The notes under the pieces are model-generated. The model was not told where the DNA came from. It ran no database searches and saw nothing but the letters and a program-made list of their open reading frames with translations. A stretch of DNA of 64,000 nt from Lumbricus terrestris (taxonomy: Eukaryota; Annelida; Clitellata; Crassiclitellata; Lumbricidae): contig OX457036.1 of NCBI GenBank assembly GCA_949752735.1, positions 8,682,192 to 8,746,191 of the forward strand. Reading direction: 5' to 3'. Shown here piece by piece: positions 12,202 to 21,800 of the stretch. The stretch's first letter is position 1. Every line of letters begins with the position of its first letter. A program made the translations under genes and the position numbers.

Positions 12202-13075
12202 CTTGCGCCACATAATGTAATGGCGGAACGGAACAGACAACTTGGCTAATTTTATAGCGCCTATGTATGATTTCTCTGACGTGACTCTTGTGCAGCGCTT
12301 GGAAATTTCGGAAATTAACGCATTTAGTAACCTATGGTTGACAGTGGCGGCGACAGGGAGCTAGAGGGGCTAAGTCCCCCAAACAAGGACATCCGGGGGC
12401 TAAGCCCCCTAAAATAGCCGGGGGTTTTTTACATGTAAAATTGAAGTTTCGGCGGAGGAAAATGGAGCATTTTCGTGAGATTTCGGTCGATGACTTAAAA
12501 AAGGTCGTCAGAAATTTTGGCGGACGAAAATGAAATTTTCCTCCGCGAGGATTCTGTCTCGCCGATATAGGATTATTAAGAACATTATTGTGAGGAAGGG
12601 TCTCGACAAAATGTTTACCCCTGCAAATTAAATGTCAAATTGTGACTTCCACATTGGTCTATTTAAGAACTCTCTGTTATCCTATAGTTTTCATCCGATG
12701 GCATTAAAATTAATGCCATCATAGGCTAATACGAATGTTATTAGCCTACATTATAATTAAATTCTGTTTTCATATCTAAACAGTAGGCTAAACCGTGACA
12801 GTCAACAAATTTTAGATAGCATATAGGCCTAATTGTAATGTTAACAAAAAGAAACAGTAGCCTGCAGAAAAATAAAAGTTTTATGACTTTAGCTAGTTAT
12901 ACCTTTGTAAGGGGGAATTAAGAAGCTATTGGAATTGGATCATCGTAACATAAAAATAATTTGAAAACAAAATTATAATCATAAGTTTGCTATGGAACTT
13001 ATGGTTGGGAATTGAACGGTTATTTCAGATTTGTGAAGTTATTATAGCAAATGTGATGAAATTGAATGTGAAAAA
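12202..13075. other. FAXDC2 3' region and intergenic DNA
   Basis: Contains the FAXDC2 3' UTR, whose poly(A) site I could not place. A CAGTGGCGGCGACAGG half-element begins near 12344 and resembles the left end of 14854 and 39877. No other gene seen. Confidence 0.5.
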
Positions 13076-13764
13076 TCTATATAAATAAAAATGTAAAACG
13101 TTACCGTTCGACAAGAAGGATCTCGGAAAGTTATAGATCGATTGTTTTCAAAATTTTCGCAAAACGTTCCATTCGAACAAAAGCGGGTTTGTATAATGCC
13201 TTTTGGGAAAAAGCGCAATCTTTACGACTAAAAAACCACAACTTTTAATTCCATTCGATATACGTCGATGGAGTCCAACCATATCCGTTTGAATTTTGAC
13301 GCATCCGTCCGGCGGCGTCCGCCCATTTTTCGGGCGCGTTTTAAAAGGTGTGTCTTTCTCTAGCGCAATATGTAACCGTCGGTTTTTACAAAATCGTTCA
13401 TTTGCGGCTGTTTTCCGCGCGTCTTTCTAAAGCGCATATTTCTAGAGATGGAGGAAGGGGAGGGACGGAGGGGAGAGAGGGGATGAAACGGGAGAGAGGG
13501 ATGCAGGGAGGGAGAGAGGGAGGGAGAGACGGAGGGAGGGAGAGACGGAGGGAGAGAAGTAGGGACGGAGGGAGGGAGGGAAGGCGAGGGGAGGCGAGGG
13601 GAGGGAGGCTAGGGGAGGAAGGGGAAGCAAGGAAGGAGAGGGGAACGGGAGGGGAGGGGAAGGGGGAAAGGGAGGGAGAAGGGGAGGAGTAAAGGGAGGG
13701 GACCTAGGAAGGGTGGGTTGGACAGTCTTTTCAGCCACAGCAACGCGTGGCCGGGTACAGCTAG
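13076..13764 (+). mobile_element. Non-autonomous Helitron, second family
   Basis: Starts TCTATATAAATAAAAATG after A and ends CAGCTAG before T. A GCCAC...GTGGC hairpin precedes the 3' terminus. The internal 13440-13700 stretch is a GGGA/GGAG polypurine array. No coding region. Confidence 0.82.
13443..13702. repeat. GGGAGGGA polypurine tract inside the Helitron
   Basis: About 260 bp in which nearly every base on this strand is a purine, built from GGGAGGGAGA-type units. Such tracts can adopt triplex or G-quadruplex structures; that is general knowledge and not shown here. Confidence 0.9.
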
Positions 13765-13826
13765 TAAGTCATAAAATATCACTACAGCTTCTATGCTTAG
13801 GAGACCTAATTACGGAAACTTACACA

Positions 13827-14262
13827 TCTATATTATAAGGCAGAAACACTTTCTGTATGTTTATTTGTTTGTACGCTTTTGACTCTCCCCTGCAGAATAG
13901 GCTCGGAAAGGAAACAGCGTCGGTTTAAAAAAAATTATTGCAATCGATTCTTACCCAAATTATAAGGTCATCGCAACTATTTTCAGGTTTAATTCCGTTT
14001 AAAACAAAAGTTATTAGCGTTTTAAGACAGATTTCATCAATAATAACGCTTCAGTAAAGAGTCTACAGCCCATGACGTCATACCCGCCGAGTAATAATTT
14101 TCGCAGCGCCCCGCAGCGGCGAGTCACCTTTGGCCTTTTGGGGAAGCGGGGTGGGGTGGAGGGTTGGCGAAAACCCGAAATCTAGCGGTCTACGATGGGT
14201 ACCACAGTGGAGTAGTGTTTAAAACCCTATATTTCCCGGGCAACGCCGGGTAACACATCTAG
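13827..14262 (+). mobile_element. Non-autonomous Helitron, same family as 10295-11011
   Basis: Starts TCTATATTATAAGGCAGAAA after A. Ends in the CCCGGGCAACGCCGGG hairpin, AACACAT and CTAG before T. It is a shorter, single-unit version of the element in FAXDC2 intron 5. Confidence 0.9.
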
Positions 14263-14284
14263 TAATTACATAAATGTAAATGTA

Positions 14285-14515
14285 ATCGGATTTTTATATA
14301 GCGGCTGTCTTATGGCCTCGACCCTGAGGGTGAGATCCTTCACCACCGCTCGCCCGTTTGAATGGACGCCACGCCATTTAGGTCCCCGTGGACGGACCGT
14401 GCTAGCCCGAGATTTTGAATCTCTGAAATAGCCACCTTCGGGATTCGAACCGCGGCTCTCTACCGCGCGACCGCCAGCTCTCTTACCGATGTAGCTAACG
14501 TGGACTACATAGCCT
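14285..14515 (-). mobile_element. tRNA-derived SINE
   Basis: On the minus strand a tRNA-like head (GGTAAGAGAGCTGGCGGTCG and GGTTCGAATCC) is followed by a body ending in a GCCGCTATATAAAAA tail. The acceptor stem and anticodon arm do not form a usable tRNA. A fragment of the same tail is near 55434. Confidence 0.6.
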
Positions 14516-14523
14516 ACAAAGCC

Positions 14524-14666
14524 CAGGGTGAGAATTGCCCGGGGTTAGGGGGCTGAAGTCCCCCAGTCTTTCTTAGAGTCCCATAGTGAAGTCTGTTTTT
14601 CACACCCAAATTCCAAGTGAATAATGGTCCAAACCCCCCAGTTATTTTTCCACAATTCTCACACTG
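14524..14666 (+). mobile_element. hAT-type MITE, TGAGAATTG family
   Basis: 143 bp; ends CAGGGTGAGAATTG and CAATTCTCACACTG. The flanks ACAAAGCC and ACTAAGCC differ at one position of eight. Confidence 0.75.
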
Positions 14667-14853
14667 ACTAAGCCTATAAATTACAATTATTGCAATAAAC
14701 CATATGTCCTATGAGTAGGCCTATCTTAAGTAGACTTAGGTCACTAAAGACCCCATTTGACGTAGTAGGCCTAAGATGAAAATGCAAAATAGTCGTTAAG
14801 ATCTAATGATTGCACTGTATAGCACCAATCATCGTATGGGGCAGAGAAAAGTT

Positions 14854-14982
14854 CAGTGGCGGCGCCCATGCGATTTTGACCAAATGACTAAAAAAAAAGG
14901 TCAGAAATTTTGGCGGATGAAAATGGAAAATTTCCTCCGCGAGGTTTCAGCCCCCAAAACTGAAATCCTGGCACCGCCACTG
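14854..14982. mobile_element. hAT-type MITE, CAGTGGCGGCGCC family
   Basis: 129 bp; ends CAGTGGCGGCGCC and GGCACCGCCACTG with perfect 8-bp duplication GAAAAGTT (14846-14853, 14983-14990). A fragment of the same family (TTCCTCCGCGAGGTTTCAGC) is at about 15157-15200 and a longer copy at 39877-40204. Confidence 0.8.
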
Positions 14983-14990
14983 GAAAAGTT

Positions 14991-16069
14991 CATGTTTTAA
15001 ATTATTTTAAACTTTTAATGTAAAGAGGATAAAACTCCTAGAGAATCTAAGGTCATAAAATAGGCGAGTCATCCACCGAAAAAAATAATGTTTAATATCT
15101 TATTTAGACTACATTTAACTTCTTCGACGGTCGACCAGCTGAATGACTGCCGTGACTTCCTCCGCGAGGTTTCAGCCCCCAAAACTGAAATCCTGGCACC
15201 GGACGTGACCTGTTGAAATTCTATAACTGGAACACTTGATGCGTCAATTGGGTAAACAGTAAACTCCTCCCATTTCGACCAGGCCTACAATTATAGACCT
15301 ACGGACAATGGCACTTGTTATTATTGCCTTTCTTCCAAAGTCAGAAGTGCATACACGACTCGATGGTGCGATGCACTTAAATTAGTAGGCTACTAATTTG
15401 AGTAGGCTATTTACTTTCCTGTGAGCCTTTAAAGTTGTATTTGCAGTAGGTCTAAGCCTATAGGCCTGCCCTACATTGAATTTATTGAAACCATTAATTT
15501 TAGTCTTGTTGGCTAGCCTCGGCCTAGCGCGTGTGATAAAATAAGAGAGAGAAAAACTGTGCCGAAAATGAACTTATGGAGTACGACTTGAATAAGAAAG
15601 CAAGCATGATTTGTAGTAGGCCCAAGCAGTTGTGACCCACCTGCGTCACTCGTGCCAATTGTGGCACGCCCACCTATGATGAGTAGGCCTAAAGGTTTTG
15701 TAAAGGTTAAGCAGGTGATCCCAAAATCGAAACAGTACTAATAATGAGTCTCATTGCCTTTGCATGCAACACGGCCATGAGGCTCAGTAGGCCTACTTGA
15801 TGGAGTAAGAAAGAATCATAATTTTTAGCTAGCCATGACCAGAGCCGTACGTAGGCCTATTCGGTTCTGGCCATGACCTAACGCTTTGATGCCACCGAAT
15901 CTGCATAGTTCATTTATGTAGGCCTAAGTGCATCTTTCAAATTGGAATAGGTCACAATGCCTCTTGTGAAACTCTTGTTAAACTCCGCCACTGGTTGAAC
16001 TCTGCAAATGCCAGTCCCAAGCCTGGATAAAGGAGGAGGGCGTCGATAATGGTCTTTGTTGCCGCAAAG
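14991..16069. other. AGGCCTA-rich intergenic DNA
   Basis: No gene. The motif AGGCCTA or its extension TAGGCCTAC recurs many times between about 14.7 and 17.4 kb, far above what its length predicts. Confidence 0.6.
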
Positions 16070-16275
16070 CAGGGCTTTTGTTAACGTGCAGTTCTACACA
16101 AAATGTGCAGTTCTAAATGGATTTGTGCAGTTGTAGAAGCACTTCCGTCACGTTCCGTGCAGTTAAAACTGGTAAAAATAGGTCATTTTCCTCAGATTGG
16201 GAGTAATTTACCATGGAGGATGAGAAAGGAGAGAAGAGGATGTGCAGTTCTAAAAATTCCTTAAAAACAGCCCTG
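16070..16275. mobile_element. hAT-type MITE with CAGGGCTTTTGTTAA end
   Basis: 206 bp; ends CAGGGCTTTTGTTAA and TTAAAAACAGCCCTG with perfect duplication CCGCAAAG (16062-16069, 16276-16283). The interior repeats GTGCAGTTCTA four or five times. Confidence 0.8.
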
Positions 16276-17003
16276 CCGCAAAGTGGCGTTAAACTGCAAA
16301 TAGGCCCTACCGCCTCTTGTCAGTCTTGTCTGGTAGCGGTTAGCCTATAATATTATGTGGTGGCAAGCGGACTGTACAAGTGTTATTTTTGGAACGCTGT
16401 GTACAAAAGGTTGGCCACCACTGGCCTAGGCCTACATAAAACATTCAGGCTGGGCCTAATTATTATCCATTTTATGATTTCTTGATTTTATGGTTTTTCG
16501 CTATTGTATTCCACGCATAGCCTAGGTCACAGTACAAATAACAAAGCAATTTAGCCAGTTACTTTGCTATTTAGGTTATACTGCGGCCTAGGTCTTGATT
16601 GGCGTAGGCCTAACCATTTGAGGAAAACAATCAAAATTTGTTCTTCGTTAGGCTACAGGACACTTTTCTCTTGACATTCCCTAGATGGCACTGCATTTTA
16701 AAGAATCACATTTTTGTCAACGATTCCATACGCTGTAAGCTGATGGCCTGGCACTTGAAGTCAACATCTGCTGGTCCAAGTCCAATACAACGCGAGTACG
16801 GGCAGTAGGCCATGGGCGCAGTGTATCAGAGGCTAGAGGGGCTAAGCCCCTCCCCCCCCCCAAGAAGACCCAGAGTCATTTTTACAGTGTAAATTGTATC
16901 TTTTCTCGGACCTAGCCCCCCCCCACACGAAACATCCGAATGACTAAAAAAGGTCATCAGCTTTATTCGATGAAAACCAATCCTAGCGCTACATGTAACG
17001 TGT

Positions 17004-17076
17004 GGGGAACTAGCTCACATGGTAGAGCGCTCGCTTAGCATGCGAGAAGTACGGGGATCGATACCCCGGTTCTCCA
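17004..17076 (+). tRNA. tRNA-Ala (AGC)
   Basis: A 73-nt cloverleaf that delivers alanine to GCU/GCC codons. The acceptor stem GGGGAAC pairs with GTTCTCC through one G-T wobble, with discriminator A. The anticodon arm is CTCGC-TTAGCAT-GCGAG with anticodon AGC. The T arm is CGGGG-ATCGATA-CCCCG. The A box (TAGCTCACATGG) and B box (GGGATCGATACC) are intact, and a T5 pol III terminator follows at 17080-17084. There is no encoded CCA, as expected in eukaryotes. No mismatch suggests decay, so this looks functional. Confidence 0.95.
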
Positions 17077-17079
17077 GTG

Positions 17080-17084
17080 TTTTT
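17080..17084 (+). terminator. Pol III T-run after tRNA-Ala
   Basis: Five thymines starting four bases after the discriminator base, the normal pol III stop. Confidence 0.8.
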
Positions 17085-17478
17085 CACAGACTAAAGTTTT
17101 TAATTCTGTTTGATCTTACGCTTTTATTATTACTTAAGTATTTATTTAGAATGTCTTGCTTACCAAAAACTGACTAAAATAGAATATATACGTATGCTTT
17201 CAAATAATCTAAATGGGCCTATACATCGCAGACAGGTAAACCTATACAAATGAAATCTGATGCAAAATCTAAGTCACAGATCTTCTATATTTTGTCTCGT
17301 AGGAAGACCAACGTCGTCGGCAAATCGTAATTATTCACCATCTCTCCATTTTATTTGAATTCTGGCTTCAGCGTCGCTTCGGTAGGCCTAGAGTGCTTCA
17401 GTATTATTATCAATCAATCAATCAATCAATCAATATACTTTATTGATCATCATGTATATGTATACATACAGTATAGCA

Positions 17479-17656
17479 CAGTGCCAAAAGTGTGGAAAAA
17501 TAAGTGCCTGGACGCCCCTTACCTCTCCAAAAGAAGTGCCTGGACGCCTCTTACCTTTCTAGTCTGTGCTCGCCAATAAGTGGCTGGACGGCGTTCAGAT
17601 TTTAAAACAAGCGCATGGACGCCGTCCATGACCGTCCAGGCACACTTTAAGCTCTG
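17479..17656 (-). mobile_element. hAT-type MITE (CAGGGCTTAAAGTGTG family), copy 2
   Basis: 178 bp in the opposite orientation to copies 1 and 3, with perfect duplication GTATAGCA (17471-17478, 17657-17664). It has the same GGCGTCCAGGCACTT interior blocks. Confidence 0.9.
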
Positions 17657-17664
17657 GTATAGCA

Positions 17665-18891
17665 CAAACAAACAGTAGTTGAAAATGTCACATGCATAGA
17701 TGTTATTATCATTATATTCGTTAATTAGTTTCAGCTTAACGACCCTGTGTGATAACAAAGATCATTAGCATCGCCCTCCTTTTTTATCCAGGCTTGGGGC
17801 TGGCACTTCCAAAGTGCAAGCCAAGAGCGCTTCGGTTGAGTGCTTCTAGTTAAAAGGCATGATGGCACGACGATACAACATTACATACTTACTACACAGG
17901 CAGTAAGCTCGTTTTTCATTGGTCGATACGGTCCAATAGGAAAATATGTTACAACTTGGCTCAATTTTTAAACTGTGCATGGATTTATTTTATTTGATAT
18001 AATAATCTTAAATAAATACAAATAACACGGATTTAAAACGACAATAGCATGAACAAAGCTAAGTATGTGAACGTATCTATTTGTGTGTCTTTGTAGATGC
18101 CGACTTGCTTCGGTATGCTTGGGAATATAGTTATATGTAAGTAAGGAAGACTAACACGCGCCTATATGGTCAGATCGACAGCCAGTTTGTAAAAATATTG
18201 TAATTATTGCCTTCTCACTACTTGTTGAAAAATTATCAGAGAGAGAGAGAGAGTGGTCTGGTCTTAACCGACCTTCACGACGCCTAACCTGAGCCCTAAC
18301 CGGCCATCACGACGCCTAACCTGACTCTAACCGACACGTCGGTCCCGATACTATAGTTATGCACAATAATTTACTTACCTCGTTGACAGATCGACAAAAC
18401 TCGAATGTGGGTCGAGGCAAGTCGATTGTAGCACTGAAGGACTTGCACAGCTCAGTGTAACAACGTCACTCATATGTGGCCATCTTTACAAGACCAGTCT
18501 TAAGTTCGAATTTTTTAGTATAAAAAGAGAATCCCATTGTCTACAATGACACCAGAATTATCATTCTAGCTGAATCCGAACTGAATTTATGAATAAAAGA
18601 CTACTTGCATGTATGGAAACTATTTATTGGCAAAAATGCATATGAGTTGGCACAGTTGATAAAAATTGCAAATCATACCTTGCACAAAATCATTCAAAAA
18701 TATCCTTCAATGTTACTTTTACTCAGATTTTGGGCATTTTTGACTTATAGTCAGTAATAATCTAAATAATGACTGCTCTAGTTTTTACTTGACACAGAAT
18801 TTTCCGACTAACAATTGGTTTGTGCTGATGGGTCACATATCAGCAAACATCATTTCACGTTTTGCTTTGTCGTCTGTTTGATTTCGTAAAG
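17665..18891. other. Region upstream of PRC1, likely holding its promoter and first exon
   Basis: The PRC1 start codon must lie in an exon here or further upstream, but I could not pick it out. CCAAT-type boxes occur at 17918-17922 (inverted) and 17933-17937, followed by TTTAAA at 17967. A short tandem CCTAACC/CACGACG repeat lies at 18265-18340. Confidence 0.4.
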
Positions 18892-21800
18892 GTTTGAGGA
18901 AACGGCTGAGTTGCATCAGTGCGTTGATGCGGCAATGTTGCGGTTGATTGCAATCTGGGATGAGATTGGTATCGTGGGCGACCAGCGCATTGCTCGCAAG
19001 GGTGTCGTCTTACTTCACCTGAGGAACCTTCTTGATGAAATGGCAAACGAGGAGGAATTGCTCAAGTCGCGTCTTGTTGAGAATGTGGAAAAGTTCACAG
19101 CAGACCTGTCGCGACTCTGCAAAGAACTTGGGCTTCCTTCATACAAGGTATTTACCACCTACACCTATGGTAATACCACATGCACGCAAAAGTAACTATA
19201 TATTCTTTTGTATAACCAGCTGCAAGAGAGCACTCTGGTGAACAAATATCACATATAAAATTCACATAAGACAACAAACAACAACAACAAAAAAGGTATT
19301 ACCAACTGTACCTTAGAAGGCAATTCTCTCTGCACACAAGATTGTGTCGCCTGCACAAAAGATAATTCCACCTACACCTAGTGTTACACCACCTGGACAA
19401 TGGTTGTACCACTTACAAACTGTGCCATTAAGAGGCATGTTATGGGGATTTTGCTTTCCTTGCAAGTCCCATTAGTCAAGGCATTTTAGGATTGATTTGT
19501 AAGTTTTCATCAATTGTAGAGTTTTAAAAGTGGTGTACATGTATATAATTATGTGCATGAAGATCATGTTGCTGGAGCCAGTTACATGGGGTTAAGAGAT
19601 GGTGGAAATTGAGTATGCTTAATTCAATTGCAAAGAAATTGGAATTAGCTGGTAGATCTTTTAATTGGTTAAAATTAGAATTATCAATATCTCGTAGCTC
19701 TCTAGTTCTAATTGATTAGAAGATTTCGTAATAAAGTCTTTGTTGTATTGATTAGTTAATTGATTGGTTAAGTTTCTAATCAATTCAATCAGAATTAGAA
19801 TCAGCCATAATTTGCCTAATCAAATAGATTGGCTAAATAAGTAGAATTTAAATCAATTAGAGTGTTTATTGGTTACAGGAGTTACCTCCATTGTCAAAAC
19901 ATTTTCATATTTGTATTTCTTTTTTAAATTTAAAAATTTATTTAAAAATTTTTTAAATTTCTGTTTCATTGCAAAAGTCAACGGATGGTGTGACGATGCT
20001 GCAACTGGAGAAAGAGATTCGTTCGAAGGTGGACGGATTAACGAAAGAGAAGAACGAACGGTTGAAGCATCTCAGACAACTGACGAAGATGGATGAACAG
20101 CTGTGCGCAAGGCTTGCGATGGCGCCTCACTACGTTCCATCTGGAATGGTTCCATCGACTCAACAGCTGGCGGAACTCGAGGAACACATCCGCGGCCTTG
20201 AAGCGGAACAGGTGAGTGACCAAGTGGAATGGGTGAGTGGAGTGGAACAAGTGAGTGAAGTGGAATGGGTGAGAGGAGTGGAACGGGTGAGAGGAGTGGA
20301 ACGAGTGAATGAGGTGGAATGGGTAGGTGGAGTGGAACGGTTGATTGGAGAGGAATGGGTGGGTGGAGGGAATGGGTGAGCGGAAAGGAATGGGTGAGCG
20401 GAGTGGAACGGGTGAGCAGAGTGGAACGAGTGTGCAGATCGGAGCGGGTGAACAGAGCGGAATGGGTGAGTGGAGTGGAACAGTTTCATTCATCTTGCGC
20501 TTGCATGTGCATTTCTTGAGGTGACGCCACAGGTTATTTATTGAAAACTTTGTTATAAATTGCATTGTCTTCTTTCTACTGACTTTGTGATTTTGTGACT
20601 TTGCTGTTTTCAATGTTGCTTGTGTTCCCAGTGGTGGTACCACCATAGGTCATGGCAGGTCATTTAACAGGCTGCCTATTTTACTCTTGACTTACCAAAA
20701 ATTCTTTGGAATGTTTAATATCTTCTTTACATTTAATTTCTTCAATCTGCTGAATGACTTTCATGACCCTGATGTGACCTGCTGAAATTTTATTGCCGCA
20801 ACTGTACGTACTTATTGTTAAGTGTCGACTTTTCGCTCACGGCAATAAGGAGATTTCATATGTACAAAGAAGGATTCCAAATTACAATGCCCGTTTTTAT
20901 TTCATCTCCCTCATAGAGTAAGATGTTAAAAATAAACTCAAAATACTGCATTACTGTTTCCATTGATCTAATCAAGTCTGTGGTTTGTCATCATCGTTAG
21001 ATGCGGAGGCATAAGAACTTCACCGGGATGCAGGAGAAGATCGTCCAGATGCTCGAGGATCTCGAACTATCACCGAACACATCATTCGAGCGAAACGTCG
21101 TCTGTGATTTGGAGACAGTTCCGCTGACGACAGACAACCTCAAAGCAGCGAAGAACTATCATGATGAGGTTGGAATTGCGTTCAGTTGTTGTTCATTTAG
21201 TTTTTCATTCCTCTAGTGATATCTGAGGAATTTATCTATCTGAGGAATTTGTATATAGTGCCCCTTCAAGATAACTATTCAGAGGCGCTCCTGACCCAAG
21301 CATGGCCAAAGAAGAAAGTCTTGAGTAGTTTTTAAAAAGAGTTTGATAAGTCCCACGGAAGGAAATGCAGGCCAAAGGGGAGACTATTCTAAACAGAGGG
21401 AACTACAATCGGGAAAGCCATATTCTGTCTGATGACTGCGTGCATGTGATTCTGCAAAGTCACCTCTAGAGACCATGGGTAGAGACTAGCGACCAGAACA
21501 AGCCGAAGTTAAAGATCACGTTCTCTTGCTTTGATTTTTATTGCTCAAGGTTTGAGTAAAGAAATGATAAGTAAACAAGTTAAAGTGAAACAGTACAATG
21601 GTTCAAAGCTAAAAAAAACATTAGTTCATAAACTGAAACATATTATTAGGTCATGAGGAGTAGAAGCAGAAGCTGATTTATCAAATCTTCCTCACATGCA
21701 GATAAACTAGGTCAGATGTGTTCAAGAATCAATAACGACAATAACACTGTTGCTAAGATATTGCATATGGTGCAATGTACATGGAAAGGGTGCATTTTTC

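Noticed and set aside
12344..12575. Third CAGTGGCGGCG element
   Set aside because: A left end is visible, but no inverted right end or duplication could be found, so it is mentioned only as a half-element.
13348..13738. Gly/Arg/Glu-rich and Pro-rich frames
   Set aside because: They translate the polypurine array in a Helitron.
20038..20646. 202-codon minus-strand frame of SHPFHST-type repeats opposite PRC1 exon 2
   Set aside because: It is the reverse reading of the 18-bp minisatellite and of the real PRC1 exon; low complexity and no start context.
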